Below, piece by piece: positions 37,818 to 47,398 of a DNA stretch of 64,000 nt. Position 1 is the stretch's first letter, and each line of letters starts with the position of its first letter. The notes beneath the pieces were generated by a model. It ran no database searches and was not told where the DNA came from. It was given only the letters and a program-made list of their open reading frames with translations. The translations under genes and the position numbers were made by a program. The DNA comes from Adineta vaga (taxonomy: Eukaryota; Rotifera): assembly GCA_021613535.1 (NCBI GenBank), contig CP075493.1, positions 7,936,001 to 8,000,000 of the forward strand. The letters are read 5' to 3'.

Positions 37818-40715
37818 ATGGAAGAAGAGAAAACACCTAAAAATATTCAATTGCGTCCACATCCTCGTGTCATTGAAAATTTTCTTGTTATTTGGCTAGA
37901 TCCAAATCTTGATGATATTATTGATGACGATTGTCGTAATTTCGTCGATCAATTACGACGTATCGTTAATTCTGTCAATGTATTCGACAATATCGATCAA
38001 TGTATTGATTTTCTTAATGATATTAATGATGAAAAAGTTTTCCTAATTATATCCGGTGCGTTGGGTCAACAGATTGTATCCTATATACATGATATTGTTC
38101 AACTAGATTCGATTTATATTTTTTGTGGAAGTAAAACTCGACATGAACAATGGGCAAATAAATGGTCAAAAATCAAAGGTGTTTTTACGCAAATGAGTCC
38201 AATTTGTGATGCATTAAAACGAACTATTGAAAAATGTGAACAAAATTTTATTCCGATTAGTTTTGTAACTGTGAATGAAGTATCCGAACAAAATCTTGAT
38301 CAACTTGATTCATCATTTATGTATACACAAATTCTAAAAGAAATACTTTTCGAAATTAAATATACTCAACAATCGATTCAAGATCTGATCAAATTTGCTC
38401 GTGAACAATATGCTGGAAATGCAAATGAAATACGTATCATTGATGGATTTGAAAATAATTATCGTAAACATTCGCCTATATGGTGGTATACATATTCATG
38501 TTTTATTCATTCGATGTTAAATCGTGCATTACGTAAACATGAAGTAGATACAATTATAAAAATGGGATTTTTTATTCAAGATCTTCATCGACAAATTGAA
38601 CAACTTCATAAAGAACAAACGAATGAACAAGAAAAACGTTCCTTTATCGTTTATCGTGGACAAGGTTTACTGAAAGATGATTTTGAAAAGTTAATTAAAG
38701 CTAAAGGAGGATTGATGTCATTCAATAATTTCTTATCGACAAGTAAAAAACGTAAAGTATCGTTCGAATTCGCACAAGATGCATTGAATAATACTGATAT
38801 GATTGGTATACTTTTCAAAATGATTATTGAACCAATAAATCTTTCGACACCATTTGCATGCATTGATGATCATAGTTATTATACTTCTGAACAAGAAATA
38901 CTCTTTTCAATGCATACAGTTTTTCGTATTGGTGAAATCAAACAAATCGAAAATCATAATCGACTCTATCAAGTTGAATTGAAATTAACAAGTATTAAAA
39001 ATCAACAAATTCTTATTTTAACAGAACGAATGCGAGAAGAAACACAAGGATCAACAGGATGGCATCGATTAGGAATGTTATTAATTAAATTAGGAAAATA
39101 TGATAAAGCCGAACAAGTTTACAACGCTTTATTCGATATAACTACAGATGATGATGATGATGATGACAAAGCATTACTTTATCATCAACTTGGATTAATT
39201 AAACGAAATCAAGGTGATTACAGTGCTGCACTTCTTTCCTATGAAAAAGCTTTAGAAATTTATCAAAAAACTCTTCCACGAGATCATCCAGATCTAGCAA
39301 TAGCATATAATAATATTGGTCTAGTATATAATAATATTGGAGAATATTCTCAAGCACTTTCATTCTATGAAAAATCACTTGAAATCTTTCAGAAAACTCT
39401 TGTCCCATATCATCCATCATTAGCTGTCGCTTATAATAATATCGGTCAAATACAAAAATGTATGGGTGATTATTCCAAAGCATTAGAATCACATCAAAAG
39501 GCACTTGACATCGAACAGAATAGTCTTCCATCCAATCATCCTGATCTAGCTATATCTTACAATAATATCGGTTTGGTTTACAAGAATATCGGTGAATATT
39601 TCAAAGCACTTGAAGCGCATGAAAAAGCGTTAGACATTGAACAAAAGATACTTCCATCGACACATCCATCTCTAGCAATTTCATACAATAACATTGGTCT
39701 ACTCTATGATTGTCTAGGTGAATATTCGAAAGCACTTGCATTTTATGAGAAAATACTGGATATTTACCAGAAAACTCTTCCATTGAATCATCTTGATTTA
39801 GCCGCAGCATACAATAATATTGGTTCAGTATATAAAAATCTAGCTGATTATTCAAAAGCATTAGTGTTTTATGAGAAAACGCTTGAAATCGAAACAAAAT
39901 TCTTACCAAACAATCATTCTGATTTGGCAATTTCATATAGTAATATCGGTATTGTCTTTGATAATATGGGAGAGTATTCCAAAGCATTAGAAGCTCATGA
40001 GAAAGCTTTGAAGATTCGAGAAATAATCTTCCCTTTGGGACATCGATTATTAGCTACTTCATACAATAATATAGGCTCAGTTTATGATACAATGGGTAAT
40101 TATACTAACGCACTTTCGTACTATGAAAAAACGCTCGATATTGAATTAGAAAAACTTCCATCTAATCATCCTGATTTAGCAACATCTTATAACAATATAG
40201 GTCTCATATATCATAAGAAAGAAATGTATACAATGGCGTTATCATATCATAAAAAAGCATTAGAAATCTATGAGAAGACACTTCGATCAAATCATCCTGA
40301 TTTAGCTAATTCATATAATAATATTGCTTTAGTATATCAAAAAACAAATGATTATTCGAAAGCACTTATCTATTATTCGAACGCATTGGATATTCGAAAG
40401 AAAATGTTACCTTCAGACCATCCTGATTTAGCTAATTCATTTATTAATTTATGGCAATTATATCAAAGAATGAATGATAATATCAATGCATTTTTAATCT
40501 ATCAACAATCAATTCAAGCCCACCCTCAAGATTCTTCTAATGACATTTCATCATATTTTGCTATTGAACAGGTGTATAGTAACAAAGCTGAATTATCCCA
40601 AAACTCGTCGTTTATCAAACCATTACTGAAGAATATACGAATATCACATCTCCCAAAACAGTTTCGCACGAAAAATTTTCGAATGAAATTACAGTTTTTA
40701 ATTGAAAAGAAATAA
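37818..40715 (+). CDS. ADP-ribosyltransferase domain fused to kinesin-light-chain-type TPR repeats
   Basis: This single exon encodes 965 residues. Residues 1-190 form an N-terminal region of unknown fold. Residues about 200-400 look like an R-S-E (arginine-type, ART/NarE) ADP-ribosyltransferase: YRGQG with the Arg (about 280), FLSTS (about 307-309) and SEQEILF with the E-x-E pair (about 357-359). Residues about 455-900 hold tandem 42-residue TPRs with the consensus AxxYNNIGxVYxNxGEYSKALxxYEKAL, as in kinesin light chains. The catalytic triad looks intact, so it may mono-ADP-ribosylate proteins recruited by the TPRs. This architecture is, to my knowledge, strongly expanded in bdelloid rotifers. 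Lack of introns contrasts with its neighbours and could reflect retroposition or recent family amplification. Target and cellular role are unknown. Confidence 0.88.
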   Translation: MEEEKTPKNIQLRPHPRVIENFLVIWLDPNLDDIIDDDCRNFVDQLRRIVNSVNVFDNIDQCIDFLNDINDEKVFLIISGALGQQIVSYIHDIVQLDSIYIFCGSKTRHEQWANKWSKIKGVFTQMSPICDALKRTIEKCEQNFIPISFVTVNEVSEQNLDQLDSSFMYTQILKEILFEIKYTQQSIQDLIKFAREQYAGNANEIRIIDGFENNYRKHSPIWWYTYSCFIHSMLNRALRKHEVDTIIKMGFFIQDLHRQIEQLHKEQTNEQEKRSFIVYRGQGLLKDDFEKLIKAKGGLMSFNNFLSTSKKRKVSFEFAQDALNNTDMIGILFKMIIEPINLSTPFACIDDHSYYTSEQEILFSMHTVFRIGEIKQIENHNRLYQVELKLTSIKNQQILILTERMREETQGSTGWHRLGMLLIKLGKYDKAEQVYNALFDITTDDDDDDDKALLYHQLGLIKRNQGDYSAALLSYEKALEIYQKTLPRDHPDLAIAYNNIGLVYNNIGEYSQALSFYEKSLEIFQKTLVPYHPSLAVAYNNIGQIQKCMGDYSKALESHQKALDIEQNSLPSNHPDLAISYNNIGLVYKNIGEYFKALEAHEKALDIEQKILPSTHPSLAISYNNIGLLYDCLGEYSKALAFYEKILDIYQKTLPLNHLDLAAAYNNIGSVYKNLADYSKALVFYEKTLEIETKFLPNNHSDLAISYSNIGIVFDNMGEYSKALEAHEKALKIREIIFPLGHRLLATSYNNIGSVYDTMGNYTNALSYYEKTLDIELEKLPSNHPDLATSYNNIGLIYHKKEMYTMALSYHKKALEIYEKTLRSNHPDLANSYNNIALVYQKTNDYSKALIYYSNALDIRKKMLPSDHPDLANSFINLWQLYQRMNDNINAFLIYQQSIQAHPQDSSNDISSYFAIEQVYSNKAELSQNSSFIKPLLKNIRISHLPKQFRTKNFRMKLQFLIEKK
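39181..40500 (+). repeat. 126-bp coding tandem repeats (TPR units)
   Basis: Ten full 42-codon units plus a partial one are arranged head to tail. Each has the YNNIG core and the HPDL junction. Units have diverged at DNA level but keep the period exactly. Confidence 0.9.
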
Positions 40716-41068
40716 ATAATTCTAAAATTTCTTTCGTTCTCTCGAAATCTATTATCTTCATACGCAAAGTATCGTTATGCCCTTATTCTCTGTAAATTTA
40801 TCTCTCAAAATCATATGTAAGATTCCTGTGAATCATAATGACGAAATTTTTACATGGGTATAATGCACTCCATTTCTTTTTTTCAAATAAAAAAGCAAGA
40901 TAAAACTTCTAACAGGGACCAAAGGTAGGCTACTGTTGATAACTTGTTATCAATCATGCGCTTTTTCTTATCGCCACCATCAGTTGTTTTTTTTTGTCTC
41001 TTTGCATAACCAAACGAGATATATTTTTCTCTTTTAGTTAACCAGCAAAAACATACACAGACGCACAT
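40716..41068. other. Intergenic region
   Basis: This 353-bp AT-rich spacer lies between the ADP-ribosyltransferase-TPR gene and the ferritin-like gene. No gene is seen. Confidence 0.4.
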
Positions 41069-41688
41069 ATGATGATACGGATATTTTATTGTCTTTTTGT
41101 TGTAATTCCATTATTTTCATGCACTCCAGAGAAAAAAATCCACTTGCACACAACTTTAAGTAGCTGTCTACGCGATATCGTCAATGTGGAAATTTCAGTT
41201 GCTTATAATTACCTTCAATTATCATCAAAAGTTGGTGCACAAAATGCTTACCCAGGTTTTTCCAGTTTATTTACAAAATTAAGTGATGAAGATTCTTCCA
41301 AAGGTCATGAACTTGTTAAATTTATTGCTTTACGTCGAGCTGAACTCAGTGATCAGTTAATTCAGGATAAAACTACAAGAGTAATGTGAGTTTAATTATT
41401 GGAACCAATATACCTGTATGTTTAGAGGAAGCTCGTAAATTAAATAAAGAGATTTGGGACACAATCAAAAAATGTCATAATATACCCGATAATGAAAATG
41501 ACGCCAATGTTCAAGATTATCTTGAATCCCATTTACTTGAACATCATATTGAAGTCGAGAAACTTTTAATTGATCTTAAACATCGTATCAATCATGACCA
41601 AACATCTGACAAAGCATTAATTACTTTTATGATTGATGAAGAACTTTTACAAACATATGGTGATCGTCGTAAAGATGTTTTTTCATGA
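41069..41688 (+). CDS. Secreted ferritin-like protein
   Basis: A hydrophobic N-terminus (MMIRIFYCLFVVIPLFSCT) suggests secretion or ER targeting. The rest fits a ferritin four-helix bundle: VNVEISVAYNYLQLS, GFSSLFTKLSDEDSSKGHELVKFIALRRAE, EARKLNKEIWDTI, QDYLESHLLEHHIEVEKLLIDLKHRI and DEELLQTYG. One intron is needed; I place it at about 41381-41427 (gtaatg to tttagag), which keeps the frame. By hand alignment to human FTH1 the first ferroxidase Glu and the Tyr are kept, but the E62/H65 pair appears as Asp and Lys and E107 as Asn, so ferroxidase activity is doubtful. It may be a light-chain-like or iron-binding secreted ferritin, as in insects. Exact splice sites are uncertain. Confidence 0.75.
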
Positions 41689-41845
41689 GAAATAAAACTT
41701 TTTGAACGATAGATTTCATTCTTTCTTGTTGGTTTTTTTTTTACTTTCATGTCATGGCAAAACAAAACAGAAATCAACAGTAACAAAAAACAAATGTACA
41801 AACGAAAAGAGAAAAGAAAAAAATTCATGTGTATGTTCTTTTGTC
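41689..41845. other. Short convergent spacer
   Basis: Only 157 bp separate the stop codons of the ferritin-like gene and hunchback on opposite strands. gaaataaaac at 41688-41697 may serve as the ferritin-like poly(A) signal. Confidence 0.4.
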
Positions 41846-44761
41846 TCAAGTCAGATCATGAGCTTGTTGAGCGACATGAACAAAAAAGTCGTATTTGCTC
41901 GTTTTTTGTTCACCACATTGTGCACAACGAAATGGATTTTCAGAAGAGTAATGAAGTTGTTTATGTGTACAATACATAGCAAAATCTTTGAAGATCATTT
42001 CACAATGAAAACATTCGAATAAACGTTTGATTTGCCATTCATCAACTTGAGTTTGTTGATCGACTGAATTTAGATTTCGTTCATTTTGTTGTTCATTACC
42101 ATTTATTTGATCTTTTCGTTGTCGTTTCGTAGAAGGAAGAATATTTTCATTCGAATCAGTTTTCAAACATGATGATAATAGAGAATAACTATTGTTGAGT
42201 AAAGATGGTGGTAAAGCATGATTGTTATTATTATCAAGATGATAATTATGTAAATTTGATGATGTCGATGTCAAATGTGATTGAATTTGTTGACTTAAAA
42301 ATTGTTGATATGGTCCGAGAAAATCATTTAACTAGAAGAAATTTTCAAATCACGAGAATTATTCGAGACAAGTAAACGGTAGGATGTTAACTTTTAATGC
42401 ATAGTCACTTAACTTTCTATGTTGTAGGAAAAAAAATCTCGGCAACCTTTTTTCCTCTTCTGGCTAGCGAAAGATTGTTATGTATTGAAAGAGATCAGTT
42501 TTTTCTTACTTGAGGAGAAATTCCATTCGTATTGGAAAATGATCCAATTTTTCCATTGAATAATTCTAATAATTTCGTTGTAGGATCTAATGTTGAGTTT
42601 GTTAATAATGATCGATTGAGTAAATCACTTTTTTTACAAGCATGTTGAAATAAATGTACACCAAGTCCTTCTTTTGATGCAGCAACATAATCACATAGAG
42701 TACAAACAAGTGGCATGGTTGTTGCATCCATCTGATGTTCATCATTTGATAAAGCACCTGTTGTTGATGAATCATCAGATGATATGGATGATGTGCGTTT
42801 AACATGGGCTGGTAAAGATGTATTAGAAGTTGATTTACGTTTTTTGGATCGTGATGAACGTGTGTTTGTTTTTTGTGTTGAATTTGAAACAAATGTTGGT
42901 GGTGTTGATGATAATAAATTACTATTATTAGACATGAGATTTAATGAACTTAGATTACCATTAGAATATTCTTTAAGAAATTCTTCAATATTTTCATCTA
43001 AATATGGTTCATGTCCTTCAATTTGTAAATGTTCTTGTAAATTTTGATACTGTTTAGATTCAAATGAACAATTTGAACATTTGAATAATAGATGACGAAA
43101 ATGTGATTTCTTATGTGAACGTAACATCGATAAATTAACACAAGCATAATCACATCTAGAACAAGAAGAAGAAGAAGAAGAATATATCTCAATAGAATGA
43201 TAATGTTAAGAAAACAATGATATATACTTAGAACATTTAAATGGTTTTGAACCAAGATGATTACGTAAATGATATTCTAAATGATGCTTATATTCTGTTA
43301 CAAATGGACAACTTGGACATTCGAGAATTTTATCAGCTCGAATATGAACACGATGATGTGCCCAATAATCGTCCTATAAAATATTGAAATAGTGGATTTT
43401 AGTACGTTGAAATTTCCTCTATACTTTAACACTAGACACAAATGAACATTGACGACATCGATGAACTTTTGCTTTACTTGATGGAGTCGTTTTTTCACTG
43501 GTAGTACTATTCGATGGTTCTGATGATTTTGTTGTAGTTGTATTAGTTGCTAAAATCGGAAGTGGAATTTCTTCATTTGTTGTTGAATTTGATTGAAGAT
43601 GCGATGTATGAGTTCGATTATGTTCATCAAGATTTGAAAATGAATCACAATAGAATCTATAGAAAAGATGTATGAAGAAAAAGAAATCCATGTGAATAGT
43701 TTAGTTACCCGCATGAATAACATTTATATGGATAGTGTACAGAAACATGTTCAAGTAGATTATCTTGATTCGCTTTACAACTACATCGAATACATTCAAC
43801 GACTCCATTTGTTTCTACACGATATAGTTTCAGAATTTCTTCAATAGTTGATAACTGCTTTGGCCATTCATCACTCTAAGAAATCAAATTATGAATTTTT
43901 TTTTACATCAACAAAAACATAGTTCTAAAACATACTGATAAATCTTCATCAAGATTACTATTCGTTGTATGATTACTTATTGGTGAATGTTTTGTTTCCT
44001 ATATTATAATATACGTACAATATGAGTAGAGTTCAATAAGAAACTTACTGATTCATCATCTTCATTATCACTAATGGGTTCGATGTAATCATTATTTGAT
44101 TGAACGGTCTAAAATATCAAAATCTATCAATAGAAACTTCAGTTTTTATCTTTTTCTGTCAAGTCTTTCGTTCATGCTTGAAAGGATGAAAACGCCTTTT
44201 CTTTACAATCTATCAGATAAAAACATACCGAATTTGGACGCTCAACACGTGCAGACAATGACCAAGGTCGAAGTGGTTTACGACGCTATTTAAAAAAAGA
44301 AATATTTAATTAGAACAAGAAAAATTATCATTGATTTCCTTCAAACATACTCGACCAACACTTTTGACAGGCTCATTCTCATTGATTGATAAAGTTGTAC
44401 TCGACGGTTTGATTACCTATATATTCATTCATTCATTTGAAGTTTATGCATAATCATATAAATCGATGAAACAGAAAATGACTTACAGAAATCGATGAAT
44501 TGTTTGTGTCATGTGAAATGATACTTTCTGTTTTCGTTGTCGTAGATGAATTTTCATACATTGCTAATTTCTTTTTCAATAAAACAGAGGACTAAATAGA
44601 CAAGAACAAAACATATGTAGATATGCTAATTATCAATAAGGAAGCTGTCCTACATAGGAAGTATCATGTGTAGCTGTGACATCGGACATAGTCGATGGAG
44701 ATATCAATTTCGTATTAAAATTTTCCGTTAATGTCGGAGGTGTTGAAGATGTATGCTGCAT
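41846..44761 (-). CDS. hb: Hunchback-type C2H2 zinc-finger transcription factor
   Basis: Nine C2H2 fingers can be read. The central group includes FKCSKCDYACVNLSMLRSHKKSH followed by FKCSNCSFESKQYQNLQEHLQIEGHEP, the diagnostic hunchback middle fingers. The final pair FECFHCEMIFKDFAMYCTHKQLH and FRCAQCGEQKTSKYDFFVHVAQQAH is the conserved hunchback/Ikaros-type C-terminal dimerisation pair. Fingers before the central group (VECIRC, YKCYSC, HRCRQC, LECPSC) and one after (LVCTLC) complete the set. The N-terminal part is Ser/Thr-rich and split over many small exons, with RRKPLRPWSLSARVERPNS. It acts in the nucleus as a developmental regulator. The start ATG at 44761 follows an acceptor-like ttcttttctag, so a non-coding 5' exon or trans-splice is likely. 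About 12 exons. Confidence 0.92.
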
Positions 44762-46591
44762 AGTAAAATTCTAGAAAAGAAATGAATAGATCAAATGTAA
44801 CAGTTATTATTTTGGATAAATCTTTCTAAATGAAATGTCGAAAATGATTTGGTCGCATATCAGATGGTAGTAGTGGTGTGTATTTTTGTCCGTCGATTTG
44901 TCTTTAGTGTCGTTTGTTTTTGTGATCGCTCTTTCTTTCTCTCTCGTGCCTCCATTCTCTTTTTTCCTCTCTTGGTTCGTGTACAAGCAAGATTTCTTGT
45001 TCTCTCTTTCTCTTTTTGTATAATAATGGCAGGTTCAGAAATGGCTTTTTCGAAGTGGACGACGGCGCGCAAAGCAGAAAAGAAGAATATCTTTTCCTTT
45101 TCTTTTCCTTCTGCATAAACGAGAATGTGCGTTCGCATAGGCCCTCGTTTTTTTTCTTCTTTTTTTTCTCTTTTTTTGTACATATGTATACAGACATATA
45201 CATACATATGTCTAATTGTATTTCTCGCCCAGTCAACTTGACCATCGGTCGACGATGAACGATGACGAAGCCATTTTTCTCTTCTTTCTTCTTTTTCTAC
45301 TATACTATTCACGTTTTTTTGCTAGACACTCGCGTCGTCACCGCAAACTACGAGTCTAATGTATACACAAAATAAATATCGCAGAATGTATACCGAAAGA
45401 GAACGACCCCCGAATTTATGATGATTTTTTTTCTTCTCTTCTTCTTCTTCTTCTTCTTCTCATGTTCAACACAATAGTGAGGTACCTTTTCTTTTCCTTT
45501 CTCTTGTATTCTTCTATGATTTGTACAGAATAGAATAAATGAACATAAACGCATGCACAAAAAACAATCGAGAAAGAGAAAATTAATAATGAGAAAAAAT
45601 ATATGTGATGATAGCGTTGACCGTGTCTGTTACTCGTTTATAGTCTGAATGAGCCTTGATCTTTATACTCATACAGAACAATGGAAAGAGAAAGAGAAAA
45701 ATGTTCTGTTTTATAAAACAATTCTATATATACCATACGGTCATTTAGTTTTCATTTTTTGTTTTTGGTCTTTGTTCAAAGAACAAAACTATTTTACATT
45801 TAATAGAGACTAAATTTGTTCATGAAACCTTATGAAGGAACATTGAAAAGGTATCTATCACAGTTTAACTTTGATTCAAACAAGAACTAAAGAAATGCTA
45901 ATTGATGTATAATCAAGTTCAAGGAAAAACCATCCATATCGTTTTTCATTCTGTCAAAGTCACCTACTATTTTCATTCGTTGTCACAATAGGTAAACTTG
46001 ACAGAACATGAAGTTCATGTTTTTTTTCTCTTTCTGTTCAATTTGAACAAAAATAAACGTATGAAGCCATTGATGAACACAAAACAACATACGAGGTAGA
46101 GAAAGAGAAAGAAAAGTTCGAAGGTTATTTTTTCAAATAAGCAACATGAACGAGAAAAAAAAGAACTCTCATCACCTGTATCTTCACTTAATCCTCTAAA
46201 TAAACAGTTCATTGCAAATGAGAATATACATCACTTTTTTTCCCTCTTATTCTCTTCTTTTCAATGTACGTGAATAAAAGACTTTTTTTACTTAAATGTC
46301 CACTGGCTACTGTATAAAATAAAGACTCTTTCAACAGATTGAACACGTTCGTTGTATATATTTAACAAAATATGTCTGATCGATAATAGTTTCAACATTG
46401 CATCAATGAATATTTTCATACAGACTCGGTTTTGTTTTATTTCGATGATATGTAGTTAGGTTAAAAGTCAATTACAATAAAGGAATATTTACATAGAGAG
46501 ATTGAATTTCAAAGAAATATTGTTTAGCATGGATAGGAATCGATCTTCTATGTATGATAGAAGTACGAAAATAATATCCTAAGAAAGTGAC
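44762..46591. other. Long non-coding region upstream of hunchback
   Basis: This 1.8-kb stretch has long pyrimidine/purine tracts (about 44930-45010, 45130-45180, 45425-45500) including a (TTC)n run at about 45437-45460. These create apparent overlapping reading frames of K/E/R-rich or F/S-rich sequence that I do not believe. It is the probable regulatory region of hunchback. Confidence 0.45.
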
Positions 46592-47293
46592 ATGAATTCT
46601 TTTTCTTGCATCTCATTCAATACAATTTATGTTATAACTTGTCTCTCAACAGAGATCGTTCGATTGACAAAAGCAAGATTATTAAAAATGAAATTTGATG
46701 AGATCTTTCTTTTTTTCTTACTGTTATCTTCAAAGATGATAAGACAATGTTTGCTTTCAAAATCGACTTTCGAAACGCAAAATGGTCTGTATGAAGAAAT
46801 GCATTTCAGACTACTAATCGAATTGTTTTATTTTCAGGCAAATATTACACATGTTTTAGAAAAACTCTGGAAAAGATTTTATCATGTCGCCATTGTACTT
46901 ACAAAGAATTCATCAGCTTATCATATGACTACTGAATATCATCAAATATTTCATATTTTGAATGAATTAAAATTGGAAGGACAAAAGACTGTTGAAACAA
47001 TTCGAAAAAGTCTTCTTCGTACTCGACCAGTAATTGTTAGTAGTGATCAACTGGAAGATTATATTAAACGTATCGAATTTGCCAATGAAATAATGTTAAA
47101 TTTAGATTATTTAGTGAAAAAAACGTTTGATAATTATATAGTTTTTATTAATATTTATTGGAAAACAAATGACAAATTAGATATGATTGAACAACAAAGA
47201 ATACTTTCAGAAAAATATGATATGTCATTGAATGAATGGCAATTTTTATTAAGTAAAATTGAACGATTTAACGAAGTAGTTAAAGATTTCTAA
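46592..47293 (+). CDS. Unknown alpha-helical protein, possibly secreted
   Basis: An open frame of up to 233 codons. Codon use in the second half (from about 46850) looks coding. An internal ATG at 46688 gives MKFDEIFLFFLLLSSKMIRQC, a plausible signal peptide, so the protein may be only about 201 residues; the upstream ATG at 46592 would bury that segment. The rest is helical and rich in Ile, Lys and Glu, with no recognised motif. The gene ends 105 bp from the end of the convergent kinase gene. It could be lineage-specific. Confidence is limited because no homologue is recognised. Confidence 0.5.
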   Translation: MNSFSCISFNTIYVITCLSTEIVRLTKARLLKMKFDEIFLFFLLLSSKMIRQCLLSKSTFETQNGLYEEMHFRLLIELFYFQANITHVLEKLWKRFYHVAIVLTKNSSAYHMTTEYHQIFHILNELKLEGQKTVETIRKSLLRTRPVIVSSDQLEDYIKRIEFANEIMLNLDYLVKKTFDNYIVFINIYWKTNDKLDMIEQQRILSEKYDMSLNEWQFLLSKIERFNEVVKDF

Positions 47294-47398
47294 TGAAGAT
47301 TTTGTTTTTTTTATTGTACAAGATAAGAGAATTTCATTGACTATTTTTCTCGTCTAGAAAGTTTTTTAATAGATCAAATCCAAGTTACACTGTTGATT

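Noticed and set aside
39199-39987. Minus-strand frames of 110 and 128 codons
   Set aside because: Antisense shadows of the periodic TPR repeats; the period explains their openness.
44849-45312. Overlapping open frames on both strands (up to 150 codons) near 45 kb
   Set aside because: They are K/E/R- or F/S-rich products of purine/pyrimidine tracts, have no domain and overlap one another. They are more likely regulatory DNA upstream of hunchback.
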